From assembly GCF_010183535.1 (NCBI RefSeq), contig NC_071332.1:7812001-7876000 (forward strand): 64,000 bases of DNA, written 5' to 3'. Below the pieces are notes generated by a model, which was not told the DNA's origin, did no database searches, and saw only the letters and a program-made list of their open reading frames with translations. Below, in pieces: positions 43,721 through 55,429 of the stretch (positions are counted from its first letter, which is position 1; each line of letters opens with the position of its first letter). The position numbers were made by a program, and so were the translations under genes. The stretch comes from Caenorhabditis remanei (Eukaryota; Nematoda; Chromadorea; Rhabditida; Rhabditidae).

Positions 43721-44502
43721 GCTTCTTCCTGGTTGATTTGTTCATTTATTCATTATTTTTGTACGGGTCATGGTATTAACTAATAATGCTTTCCTCACAA
43801 TCATACTTCCCTTCTCTTGAAATTTATGGACAATAAATTCTAATAACTGATATGACACAAAATACAACTTCTCAAAAGATTTCTCAACAGATTCTCAACA
43901 TTATTCGAAAATGAACGATCTCTGAATTATATTCAGTTCAAAGCAAAAAGTAAGAACATTGATGTTTCGATAGTTTCCGGAGAACGAGACTCGCAAATTG
44001 GCATCATTCTACATTCATAAACATACTGAAAACATGATACACAGATAGACTTATGTTTTTTTAACAACTTTTTAAAAGGAAGAATAGATTTTCTTATAAT
44101 GCATGAAAATAGTTTCCAAAGTTCTTACGTTTTCGAATGATTAAAAACCTTATATTCTGGATCTCTGACTATGAAAAGAACTTCTTTATGAACTTTCTAA
44201 ATGTGCGTCGAATTCAATTGAACACAATACACAAAAAAGAAGAATTCCTCCAGGGCCGTCCCAATTTGTTCTCAGCCCAACATTCCATCTGCCGAGCACT
44301 TCAAAACGATCAAAGTTTTTTGATAACTACGCCTGTCCGCTTCTTTTTTCTCCCTTCAAAAGCTCATCAACTCAATTAAGTCCACGCCTTTTTCGTCTCT
44401 CACTCGACTTTTCTATCTTTTTTTTCACTTTTTGTTTGTTTTTGTGAACCTGAACGACGACGTCTTGTCGTGTTTTTCATCTTTCAGGATTCATTTTGGA
44501 GA
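43721..44502. other. Spacer between srx genes 5 and 6
   Basis: No supported gene; AT-rich with T-runs near 44400-44460. Confidence 0.4.
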
Positions 44503-45725
44503 ATGGAAACGCATCAGTTAATGGGTCTCACTCTTGTTCCAGTGAGTTTCGAAGATTTTGGTTTTAAGAATTTATTGTTTTTCAGGTATCTTTATTAGGA
44601 ATTATTTGTAATTGGTCAGTAGTTTTTGCGGTTTGTAAGCGCAACACTTTGAGCCACTCATTCTCATTACTCACTGCAAATCAGGCAGTTTTCAATGGAA
44701 TTCAATGCAACTTGTACTTTCTCTATGTTGCTCCAATGATCATTTTGTAAGTGTGAAACTGCTTTTTGAGCAATTCCCAACATCCAAAATTACAGCGATA
44801 TCAATTCTCTCAAACAATATTCTCATGTGTGCGGATTAATTCTGGTAATATGCTACGATGTATCAATTCAAGCCGACTTTCTAATCACTATCAATCGATT
44901 TCTGGCAGTATTTCTACCTGTTCAGTATACAACAATGTTCAGGTTACAAAACAATAACTCTGAAAATCAATTATGTATTTTACAGCAAGAAACGCACAAA
45001 ACATATGATTGCTGTTTCATTTTTCCTATCCTTATTCATAGTCATTGTATTTTTCCATGCACGTAAGTTCTTCCAGTACTAAGCTACTTTAAAATCGTTT
45101 CCTGATCTTGAGATACATGTACGCTTTTCGAATTTTCAGAGCATTGTCACCTTCATTACGACAACAAACTCTGGAGATTTATCTTTTCTGAATCATCAGT
45201 TTGTCTAACTTATTCCTATCTTGGAGATTTTGGAAAATTCATTTTACTTTGCACATTGAATGGTCTTCTGGACACAGTTACGATTTGGAAGGTTAGAAGT
45301 ATCCGCTCACAGGTAATTTTTATTCAAAACGAGAAAAAGTATCAATTTTCAGGCGAAATCCCAAAATCTTCAGCGACATCTAGCTCTTGAAAAGAAGGAA
45401 ATGGGATTTTTGAAACAAGTAACTTTTCTTTAGTTTCATCATCTTTCTTTTCATTTTCATTTCAATTTCAGACATGCGGTCAAGCTGCATGTGGATTCAT
45501 AGGAATGCTTATTTATCAATTCGGCCCAATTTTCACAGACAACAATGTTATGGGATTCCTTTTTCAGACATTTCTCTGGTGTTTATTGCATGCGTGTGAA
45601 GGGTCGGGAGAAGAAAAAAACGGAAAGATATATATTTTGGGATTTTCAGATTGCTCACGTTGGTCTTCAATTCTGAAATTAGATCGACATTACTGAAATC
45701 GACTCCGAGCCAAATTGAATGTTGA
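44503..45725 (+). CDS. srx-family chemoreceptor (sixth in cluster, divergent)
   Basis: Eight exons (44503-44541, 44586-44746, 44796-44942, 44986-45062, 45140-45312, 45353-45418, 45472-45602 and 45650-45725) join to 289 residues. It has the 39-nt first exon typical of the cluster but three more introns than genes 3-5, splitting the region that is a single 594-nt exon there. Motifs are GIICNWSVVFAVCK, SHSFSLLTANQAVFN, SIQADFLITINRFLAVFLP and MGFLKQTCGQAACGFIGML. It is more divergent than genes 3-5. AATAAA lies at 45817-45822. Confidence 0.85.
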
Positions 45726-45816
45726 CCGATTAGTGCTAATGTGAAGCTTCATTTCATGGGTACTTTGACTCAATTGGATCTATGTGTTTCTGTGATCTCT
45801 GTTGTCTGTCTTTTGA

Positions 45817-45822
45817 AATAAA
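45817..45822 (+). terminator. Polyadenylation signal of srx gene 6
   Basis: AATAAA 92 bp beyond the stop codon. Confidence 0.55.
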
Positions 45823-45966
45823 GAGAATTCGATACTGAAAAAACTACTTCAATAGTCATTAATATCTTTCATGTCTGAAACACATTGGCCGAGTAAACGT
45901 GATTTATCCAAAAAACCAAAAACAAGTGTTTATTAATAAAAATAACTTTTTGATCTATCCAACATT

Positions 45967-47215
45967 TCATGCATTCTCCCACGATTCTTTCAACTGGTCG
46001 AAGTATCTATTCATAGACACATCCTCTCGCATATCACTTCCGAATGTATCTCTCAATGGCTCAATGCTTGTCGACTTTGGATAACCCAATTTCTCTTTAA
46101 ATGCGCTCGTCTGTACCTTCCATTTCTGGCAGAAACACGTCATAATTTGAGGGAGAGCAAAACTATATAAAAATATACTGGCATCGAGGATTAGAGAGCA
46201 GAGCGCTTGGCTTTCTGGGGATGTAACGAAACTGGAGGCGAGGATGCTGACAACGAGGACAACGTTCATAAATCCCATGTAGTAGATTATGAAATTGAGC
46301 ATCTGAAATTCCGAGATATTAAACATGTCCAGGTGCAAGTATTGCTCACATGAAGAGACTTAATATTCTCCGAAATCTGAAATCTCTTCGCCAGAGAATA
46401 CTTCCCAATCCTGCTGAACCGAACAGTACTACTGCTATGGCACTCTTTATACTTCCTCTTGTTCCAGCCACGAAGAAATATGTTGAGCTGAAAAAAACAT
46501 GAAACCAATGCTTCAACATACGCGATCTCACCGACAAAGCGATTATGTTCAGAACTATTAACGCGGTGACAACATAGATTGTGTAGCTTTCTGAAATTTC
46601 AAAATACCATTATGTTATTCAAGATAGAGTACTTACTGTTCTGAAGTATCAATGCTCCAATAACTCCAAGTAGATTGAGCAGAAAAACCAGGCAATACGA
46701 GATATATGGTCGTTGATTTGTCTCATAATCCTTCAGATACAACGTGGCAAAACATCGTTCAAGTATAGAGCAAGGTAAAGCGCACATCGCAGCAACAATG
46801 CAGTATATTGAAACAGTCATAGCCCAGTTAAAAACATAATTCGACGATATATCGATGTCTGAATTCTTTCAGTTTTTAAGACTTATTAAACCACTGTAAG
46901 CCTACCATCCGTGTAGCCCAACATCCAATGAAATCGCATAACCATTATGGCGAGGTTATCAATGAAATGTATAATGTATTGAGCACCAGAAACGAGGTTG
47001 AAGTTGTAATGAAACTGTTTTGCTGAGAACAAGATCCAGATGTAGAACATCATGTTTAGGGTGCTGAAACCTCACTAGTTTTTTAGTTCTGAATAAATTC
47101 CAACTCACTCCAAAATATAAAACACAGTTTCTCCGTACAACACTACCTCCAATTCAGTGCTAAAATAGTTATAGTGTTTGAAATGTGACATGTTGAAATA
47201 GTGGATGAGAAGCAT
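45967..47215 (-). CDS. sre-family chemoreceptor (copy 1)
   Basis: Seven-transmembrane chemoreceptor of the sre family. Six exons on the minus strand (47109-47215, 46906-47063, 46637-46858, 46532-46590, 46350-46487 and 45967-46302) join to 339 residues. Family hallmarks are the loop LERCFATLYLKDYETNQRPYI after TM3, SLAKRFQISENIKSLHML before TM6, and the C-terminal RYFDQLKESWENA. It begins MLLIHYFN, like the other sre gene here. The srx cluster ends on the opposite strand about 240 bp away, so the two genes converge. No defects were seen. Confidence 0.87.
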
Positions 47216-47594
47216 GGTTGGGCTCAGATTACGAATGAATAGATCTGAAGATAACAGATGGAATAAAAACGTATGAAGAGAAGAAGACAAAAACAAGAAA
47301 AGGAAATGAGAAGTGGTAATCAGAAGATAATTGAATGTACTGTCCGAATGATTACCACGTATACATCCTGAACACCCGTACTACATTGTCGCATGTGGGA
47401 GCATGTTCTGAGTTCAATTCCGACCGAGTCGTTTTTTCTACATGAAAGAATTCAAGATTGATGAATTTAGTCGTTTGATGAAAAAGAGCGTTTCCGCGTT
47501 TGAAATTAGTTTCATTTTGAGGTGGCAAGAAAAAGAAGAAGAGATGTTGAAAAAAGAAGAAAAGATTTACGAAAAGGATTATAGTAATTCCAGG
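47216..47594. other. Spacer between the two sre genes
   Basis: Promoter region of the first sre gene and 3' flank of the second. A T-run follows a GTTCAATTCC block near 47410-47435, considered and rejected as a tRNA. No gene is supported. Confidence 0.4.
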
Positions 47595-49250
47595 TTATTT
47601 CGAGATCACGGGGGCAGATGCATTCCAAGAGTTACGGAGAGTTGTAAAGTATGTATCGACGGTCACATTCACATTCATTTCGGATCCAAATGTATCACAA
47701 AGTGGGGCAACATGAACTGTAGAGGGACGACAACCGATCTTAAATATGGGTTTTTTGCTTTTAGGAATAGATTGGGTGAGCAACATTTTTGGAAACTTAT
47801 TTTTTGGACACTGATGCATATTTTATTTCATTGAACTTTCTAGACTCCTGGCAGAATTCTAGCAATGAGTAATAAGGAAACAATGTTTACACGAGAAGTT
47901 ATCAGCACCAAAACGTAGAACATTGTTGCTGATGTAGGCATGAACTTTTTGGTATGAAAACATGAAAATTTAATGAAACGAGTTTCGGTTGATGAGTTTT
48001 AGTCATCAAAAGCTCTTCATATCTCTTAGTTTCTGACAGACAAACACATTGATCATGTTCAAATGAATATGTCAATTTCCTTCTAGAAAAAAACCAAAAA
48101 ATTACTCTCTTCTACCTACGCGTGTGGGAAATTATTTTGGTTTTTTCGCTATGTATCGTTACAATAACAAAAAAAGACAATTGTGTTTATGCATGTCGTG
48201 GGATTCTTTTCCCTTACCTTCTTCCAAGTTGCCGACAAATGACGTCTCCATTTCTCACAGCAATACGTGATGATATGGGAGAGGAAGTTGCTATATACAA
48301 AAATACAAACATCTAGAACAATACTGCAGACGGCTTGTCGTTCTGGAGAGATTCCTCGGATTCCGGACATCATTAGACTGATAACCAGTAACAAGTTCAT
48401 GAATCCCATATAGAATACAATAAGGTTAAGCATCTGAATCAAAAATATATATTATTTCAGATTCACAATGGGGAAAATTACTCTCAGTGTCCTTATGTTT
48501 TCCGTTATTTGATATCTCCGCGTGAGAGAATATTCATTTATCGTCATGAATACTGTTCCTGTTGAGTGATTCTTCCTGTACTGAGCATTATTGTAAACTC
48601 GAAGGTTTCCATTGACAATCAATGCGAAAATATTAAAGAGCATTAAAGTAATCACAATATAAACTGTGTTGGATGTTTTTCGAACAAAATAACAGGAAGT
48701 GGTTGCCACGGTTAACAAGAGCAATATCAGGAAGAAAGAAATGTATTTTCTTTGCTTCACTTCATAATCCGATATGAAAAAAGTTGCAAAACATCTTTCT
48801 ATTATCATACATGGCAAAATGCACATCGCACTGATCACAGCAAAAATCGAAATGTACATAAGTGATACGAAATGTACATTTTCTCGAATTGCGATATCTG
48901 AAAGGTTGTTTAACATTTCTCACAGGATGAACTCTTACCGTCTAAACCGCAAAACATTAGAATTCTCATGAGAATAATTGATACATTATCAATTATGTGA
49001 ACAAAGTAGATGACTGCAAGTAGTACTGTGAAATTGAAATGAAACTGTTTGGCTGAAAAGAGCACCCAGAGGAAAAAGGCAAATTGAATTGTGCTGTAAT
49101 AAAAGTTGGAGTTTACATTGCTATTTGACGGGATATAACTTACTCATAAATGTAAAACATGAACTCAACTTTTAGATAAATATCTAGAAAAGAAAAATAA
49201 TCAGTTTGATTGTAGAAATAAGTGAGATTGAAATAATGAATAAGTAGCAT
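47595..49250 (-). CDS. sre-family chemoreceptor (copy 2)
   Basis: Five exons on the minus strand (49144-49250, 48939-49093, 48482-48897, 48218-48433 and 47595-47738) join to 345 residues. The loop IERCFATFFISDYEVKQRKYI and SLTRRYQITENIRTLRML match the first sre gene. The last exon (PLCDTFGSEMN, then TYFTTLRNSWNAS) matches that gene's C terminus but lies beyond an intron of 479 nt, unusually long here. That intron's acceptor is ATTTAAG rather than TTTCAG, which makes the last exon the least certain part. Relative to copy 1, two introns in the TM4-TM6 region are missing. Confidence 0.8.
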
Positions 49251-49628
49251 CAGTTAATATTGAATAGTTCTCTCAGTTCCGTGATTGATCTAGTGAAGAA
49301 CTATGACGGAGTCTAGTTTTCGTCACGGAGTGGGTTTGATATTGTATTCGGTGATATTGGAGTTGTCGTTAAACAGACGGAACTCGGCTCTCAATTTGAG
49401 AAAAACAATATTCTTATCGTTTCCCTCCGAGACAACTGGATAATAGGAACACAATGAAGAGATTATTGGAATAATAGAAGGTCATTGGAAGGAAGAGATA
49501 TATAGAATAGCACTTATCTCGTAAGGTCTTTTCAAATGACTTGATGTTTAAAGAAGCTTGCATATCCAATTTTTATAGACAATGAGATCAGAGATTGGTT
49601 TAAAAAAATAGAAAGTTGTGATGTTGTT
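49251..49628. other. Spacer between the sre and nhr clusters
   Basis: No feature recognised. Confidence 0.4.
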
Positions 49629-50875
49629 TTACAGCTTTGGAGCCATTACCATACGTCGAAACTCTTCATCGACTGGTACGTTGTAAATTCCACACATATG
49701 AACTTCTTCCTGTAGCCACGTGTCTGCTTTCTGAGAACATTTTCAGATTTTGAATACTGATACAAACTGATCTATGGATTTTCAGACTAGACTAACAACT
49801 CATTCAAAAAAATTACCTCCATCAAAAGTAATGCGTCTATTATCTTGAATAGTCTCTCCGTCGGCAAATTCTTCTCCAAATAATATCCTTTTAATTCTCT
49901 TTGTATTACTTTCCGCAGACTATGACACATTTCCGAACACTCATCAGATATGTTTGTGTATCCGGGATCCATGAGCAACAACGTCAAAATGGCCATTAGC
50001 TCCATGTAATCGAATTTGAGATCAAACAGTGGATAGGCCACGTGTCCATAATATGAATTCCAATACGGCTCGAATATTTTCAACACTTCATCGTCTTTCA
50101 TTCGTAGTCTTGATGTCATACAATCCTTATAGAATTTCGAAATTTGTTTTGCCGGTTTCCCATTAGGAGCAAAAAAAGTATGGACGTCAGATCTTTGGAA
50201 GGCCATTATTGCGGACTCGAAAAGCGTCCATTTGGGATAAAAATTGGAAAACAGATTATGTTTATCTTTTTCATCAAGCACTTGAAGTTCGATTAAAGTA
50301 TTTTCCAGAAGTTTCCAAACCATGCGAGAGTCGATAATAGCAATGCTAGTGTATTCAAAGAAGTTGACTTTTTTCGCAGGACTCGTCTTATGAACTATTT
50401 TTCGTTCTTGTCCGAGAACATTGTAATTCCCCAAAGCTTTGAAAATACGATCACTATTCCGTAAGGCAATTTGAGTTGTCTGAAAAAAATTATTTTCTGG
50501 TTACAAAAGTTATGTTATAGCACTCACTTCTAAAGAACTTCCACTTGCTCTACAAGGATTACAGTCTCGTTTTTGTTGAACTTCTTAACAAATAACATTT
50601 GAAATGAAGACGTTTTTTCGAAGAAAACAACTCACTTGAAACCATCATTCCAGCTTTCACACACATTTCCATTCGGCAATACCTACAAGGAGGTCTATCC
50701 ATTTCACAATTACATTCTTTTTGCTGCTTTGGAGAGTTCACATATCTCCGAAAGAATGCTGCACAAGCTCTGAAATATCAGTTATAAGTCAATAAATAAA
50801 TCCCTCTAATTACCTGCATGAAGAAATTCCAAAATGGTATTCAGTTGACCGTGAATCGCATACTTTGCATTGCAT
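49629..50875 (-). CDS. Nuclear hormone receptor (nhr cluster, first)
   Basis: Ligand-regulated transcription factor of the nematode supplementary nuclear-receptor expansion. Five exons on the minus strand (50814-50875, 50636-50769, 50528-50583, 49817-50479 and 49629-49730) join to 338 residues. The first zinc finger starts at MQCKVCDSRSTEYHFGISSC. The P-box and DNA-reading region is CRACAAFFRRYV, and the second finger ends CRYCRMEMCVKAGM. The ligand-binding domain follows (FSNFYPKWTLFESAI, then YMELMAILTLLLMD) and ends in a helix with EEVHMCGIYNVPVDEEF. Exon 3 carries two extra Cys residues in the hinge, unlike the neighbours, and its acceptor is GTTAAG. The C terminus resembles the partial receptor at the window end more than the three in between. 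Confidence 0.87.
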
Positions 50876-51544
50876 TTCGAGTAGAGACAACAAACTGAAA
50901 CACCAAAAAAGAGAGAAATATGTCAATTTGGAGATTGCGTGGGAGATCTACCTGTCTCTCCCCTACATGTGAGTCCTAATAAAATTGCACGGAAGTGTAA
51001 AAGGTTTATGACAAAGATCAATGGGCAACTAATGGATCAAAATGTGATTCTGCACGTACATAGAGGGGGATGATCACTTGAAATTGTTGTGAAATGTTGC
51101 ATAGATAGTTGAGAGACATTAGAAGACTCAAAATAAGTTAGGTGTACATGATTTTTTGAATTCACCAGTTGGAAGTTTGATCAAATGAACGTCTTCTTTT
51201 CAAAAGTTCAAACACATTAATAGAAAATAGACGTCAGATGGAATGAATAAAATTGGAAGTTGTTCCCGATCAACACTGTCTAGAGAATCATCTGAATTGA
51301 TTGTTGATTTGATAGAGATTCAGACAGGAAGAGAGAAAGAGAGAAGAAGAGAGGAATAGACTAGTGAAGATAGTGGACTATAAAGTACACTGCAGGTTAC
51401 AAATCGAGCAAAGAACATATCGATTTCTGATAATAGTTAAATCTTGAATCATCATGTATTATAGAAAATAAAAACAGAATTCATTTTATTAGAAAATAAT
51501 AATATTTGGAAGACAACCTAGCGGATTTGAATAGTTATGTACAA
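50876..51544. other. Spacer between nhr genes 1 and 2
   Basis: No gene recognised. A short GA-rich run lies near 51330-51355. Confidence 0.4.
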
Positions 51545-52774
51545 TTACAGTTTCTTCACTTGAAAAATTTGTTTATAATCGTCGTGAAGTACAACATTAT
51601 GAAGTCCACAAAGCACAAATTCCTCCTGTAACTTTTGTTCGGCTTTCTCCAAAAGACGTAGAGTATCAATTGTATCTGCTAACCGCATTTCTGAGCAATT
51701 TTTGTCATCTTGATACCCTTTGAGTTCTCGGAGAATCACTTTTCTTATATTTCTGCATAATTTTGCACCGTCTTCGCTGATATTTGTATATGCTGAAAGC
51801 TAAGATTCGGTTTGAAACAAAAATCATTTACCTTACCATTGTCAAAAAGTAATAATAGAAAAATTGCCATATACTCCACTTTATCACATTTCTTCAAGTA
51901 GACCGGATGAGCAACTTCTGAATAATGCCAATCCCAGAACGGTGCAAATATACGAATGGTATCTTCATCTTTGATTCGTTTGTCTTCTGGCATTGATGTC
52001 CCGTAAAAGTAAGCACACTTGTTGTAGAACTCTTCTGTTCCCACAAACATTTTAAATTGGTCATAATTAGTTGCATAGTCGATAGCCGATTCCATAACTA
52101 GCCATTTTGGGAAAAAGTTTGAAATGATAGCATCTCGATCCGTCGTAATCAATTTTGAAACATCCGAGAATATAGTTTCCCCGAGATCCCATAATAGTTT
52201 TGTATCAATTTTTGCCAAACTTGTAACCTGAGAGAGATTGTGATCGAAAAAACATTCTCCATGAAGTTCTTTTCTTTTTTTGTCAAGATCAACCCAATGG
52301 GCAACAGTTTTTGAAATATTGTCGCAGGATTTGGGGATGATTGCATTCTGAAAAGTTCAACCATTCTGATGTTTGTGCAAGAACTGATTACCGGTAGTGA
52401 TGAGATCAATGAAATGTATCCGGGATAGAAGAAACGAACTCTATTTTTCTCCCGATTAGCTTGTACTTCTATAATCTCAATTTGAGAAAAAACCAAGTAC
52501 CAGACATTCACAAAACTCACTGCATTTTGTCATACCAGTAGCTATACACTTGAGCATTCGGCAGTGTCGACATGGATGGGATGAGGGAAGTCTGTGCTCG
52601 CAAGTACACGAGATAACTGACTTTTGAGAGTGCACATATCTCCGGAAAAATGCTGCACATGCTCTGAAACTCGAAATTTCCCTAATAAAAGTATTTGCGT
52701 CAGGAGTCTCACCTACAAGACGAACCACCGAAATGTGGCTCGGATCCGTCAGCTCCACACACCTTGCATAGCAT
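51545..52774 (-). CDS. Nuclear hormone receptor (nhr cluster, second)
   Basis: Five exons on the minus strand (52713-52774, 52521-52663, 52392-52468, 51837-52347 and 51545-51792) join to 346 residues. Zinc finger 1 begins MLCKVCGADGSEPHFGGSSC and is followed by ACAAFFRRYVHS. Finger 2 ends CRHCRMLKCIATGM. The ligand-binding domain has the FPKWLVMESAI signature and YMAIFLLLLFDNG. It ends in CGLHNVVLHDDYKQIFQVKKL, which is shared almost exactly with genes 3 and 4. Exon lengths are identical to those of gene 3, showing tandem duplication without intron change. Which genes it regulates is unknown. Confidence 0.9.
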
Positions 52775-52976
52775 TCGATGGGGTAAACCGACCACTGAAA
52801 TTTGTAAAAATGACGCAAAACACCGAGAGATGGAACACATTTAAAAGATAAATGAAATTTGATTAAAACATGTTGGCAAACAAGAAAAAAACTGGCACGA
52901 AAGTTTTATTTGAACAAATAATTAAATGGCAGTGATAATGATTCTTCACTTTTTTCCTTTATTTTGAATGGAGATA
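52775..52976. other. Short spacer between nhr genes 2 and 3
   Basis: About 200 bp; promoter and 3' UTR only. Confidence 0.4.
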
Positions 52977-54206
52977 TCACAATTTCTTCATTTGTACTAT
53001 TGCTTTGAAATCCTCGTGCAACGAAACATTGTTCAACCCGCAAATCAGAACTTCTTCTTGAAGATCTTGTTCTCCTCTTTCCAGAGACGTAAGCGTTGAT
53101 ATAACATTCAGAAACCTCATCTCAGTGAAATCATTGTCTGTGTGGTATCCTTTCAGTTCCCGTAAAACAACTTTCCGTAAGTTCCTACATAATTGAGCAC
53201 TTTTTTCACTGATATTGGTGTAGGCTGTAAGAACAACTAATCTTCTGTAAACGGGTTTTTTGTCTCACCATCATCAAATAGAATCAGAAGAAACAAAGCG
53301 ATGCACTCCACTTTGTCATACTTCTTTTGAAAAAATGGTTCGCAAATGACCAGGTAAAGATGAATCCAATATTGTTTGAAAGTTTTCAGTATATCTTCAT
53401 CTGACATACGCTTTTCATCTGGCATTGATGAACCGTAGAACTTCACTAACATACGATCCAAGCCATCTCCTTTTAATAATTGGGAATGATAATCATAATT
53501 TGTGGAATAGTCAATAGCACACTCCATGATAATCCATCTTGGGAAGAAATTACATATTATGGCTTCCTTTTCGTCTGCGTTCAAAATTTTCACTTCAGGA
53601 AATATCATTTCTCCGAGATTCCAAAGAAGATTCGTGTCCGTTTTAGCCAAATTTGACAACTCAGAAAAGTTCAGCTCATAGGTGTTCTCTCCATATAAAT
53701 CTTTCCGTTTTTTATCAATCTCTGGCCAACTTTCCACAGTTTTTGTTATATTAAAACATGATCTCGGAATTATATTGCACTGAAAAGGTTGTTTAGAATA
53801 TATTTTTCATGTCAAGAAGAGGGACCAAAAAACTTACCGATAGCAATGAGAGTGTCGACATGAATTTTGGTGTAGGAACTTTTATTACATTTTTCTCTCT
53901 CATTGGTTGAACTTCTAAAAAATGTAATGATAATGTAATTTACTTTCTGGAAAACTTACTAATTCTAGTCATTCCAATCGCCATGCATTTCAGCATTCGA
54001 CATTGTCTACAAGGGTATGATTTGTGGTTCTTTTCCTTGCAAGTACACACTATTTTCAACTTTCTCGATAAGACAAATCGTCGAAAGAATGCGGCACATG
54101 CTCTAAAGTTTAGAATTCTTTGAATACAAATGGTGTTAACAAACTTGCAAGAAATTCCTCCAAAGTGAGGTTCGCCATTTTCAGCTCCACAAACTCGACA
54201 AGTCAT
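52977..54206 (-). CDS. Nuclear hormone receptor (nhr cluster, third)
   Basis: Five exons on the minus strand (54145-54206, 53960-54102, 53838-53914, 53269-53779 and 52977-53224) join to 346 residues, each exon the same length as in nhr gene 2. Zinc finger 1 is MTCRVCGAENGEPHFGGISC, the P-box region ACAAFFRRFV, and finger 2 ends CRQCRMLKCMAIGM. The ligand-binding domain has FPRWIIMECAI and ECIALFLLILFDDG, and the C terminus is CGLNNVSLHEDFKAI. Donor 1 is GTTTGT rather than the GTGAG used by genes 2 and 4. No defects were seen. Confidence 0.9.
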
Positions 54207-54351
54207 TCAGATTCCGACATTCAGATATCAGACAGAAAACAGGCAAATTACAGAGAACAATATAATTACCAGCTGCTGGAAAACTTGGTTATACTGAACT
54301 AGAAAATATGACGTCACAAGTAAATAGACTAAATCGGTTAGACTTTGCCTA

Positions 54352-54493
54352 ATAGTATTGTCGCAACAAAAAAGTTCCGACATTTTTTCCCCTCTGTGTT
54401 TGCGGACTCAAGCCAAAATTTGATAATTTTGGCTTGAGTCCGCAAACACCGACGAGGAAAAAATGTCGGAACTTTTTTATTTCGATAATACGT
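54352..54493. mobile_element. Near-perfect palindromic MITE
   Basis: The arms read GTTCCGACATTTTTTCC..TTTGCGGACTCAAGCC and the exact or near-exact reverse complement, with a loop of only a few bases at about 54420. The extracted strand would fold into a hairpin with stems of about 65-70 bp. Non-coding. The outer ends (AGTATTGTCG and CGATAATACG) are imperfect inverted repeats. Confidence 0.75.
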
Positions 54494-54595
54494 TGTTGAA
54501 AAATTGATCTACCAATGAATGAAAAAGGATGAATAGTTCAACAACCAAGAAGAAAGAAAAAGGTGACGTATTTTATGTGAGAAATCGAATTGGAG

Positions 54596-54600
54596 AGTTC
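54596..54600 (+). repeat. Target-site duplication (AGTTC), left copy
   Basis: AGTTC immediately before the TG of the left LTR; repeated at 56900-56904 after the right LTR. Confidence 0.85.
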
Positions 54601-55133
54601 TGTCGTGGAATTAACTAGCCATTAATTCACGACCTTCAATAACCAGCCTAACAACTCTATGGCGTCTGTTAGATTCACAAATATCTAACCAAAATGGCTA
54701 TAAGAAATGGTTTTGACAATGAATTCAATACGTGTTACGTGACCTTCCCGAGGAAATGCTCAACAACTCTCGTCGACTACTTGCGTGCCCTGACCTCTGA
54801 TTGTGCCGACCCCAAGATAACGATCGCCCTCGATTCGCTGCATATAAGGAAACGGAATCGTCAGTTCAACCACTCTTTCTTCGACTCTACTCTCCACTCT
54901 CGTGCTCTTGCTCTCTCGGACAACCTTTCCACTGCCGGAGCTCTACCAATCGGGATATCAACCGCGTCTCCGACAACTACTCCACCTATGCTCCGGCTCC
55001 CGAAGAACTCGAGACACCTAAAGTATCCTCCTGACCCTTTAACACTATTGAATAAATCCGTCACACCTCTCCTCTATTGTTATTCTCGCATTCTAAGTCT
55101 GACGGGGTTCACCTTCCCTCTAACGTCAGCACA
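54601..55133 (+). repeat. Left LTR of the mosaic element
   Basis: 533 bp. TATA-like CATATAAGG at 54841-54849 and AATAAA at 55051-55056. Its open frame starting at 54694 is repeated in the right LTR and is not likely to be a gene. Confidence 0.9.
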
Positions 55134-55146
55134 TGGTGCATCGACC
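55134..55146 (+). other. Primer-binding site of the mosaic element
   Basis: TGGTGCATCGACC, the same 13 bases as in the larger element, compatible with tRNA-Gly(GCC) with one mismatch. Confidence 0.6.
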
Positions 55147-55429
55147 TGTGGACACAACCCATAGGTGGCGAGAATACTAGAGATGGAGGTTTTCAATAAT
55201 CAAATCAGGCACTACAGGATACTCCCAACACAACAGTTGTGAGAGCCACAATGAAAAGAGTCACACCAAACCCTAGCTCTGGTCTTATCAAGAAGAAGAC
55301 GTGGCACTGAGCAGCTAAAGGGATCACAACTTTCTCAACCACTGAACCACTCACAATTCGCTATTCACCCAAACACCGAATAGCTTCAACTCCACATTCT
55401 CGTACCACACTACGGAACATGTACGAGTT

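Noticed and set aside
47340..47440. Possible tRNA or other Pol III gene (GTTCAATTCC block followed by a T-run)
   Set aside because: The T-stem does not pair, no A-box or acceptor stem could be found.
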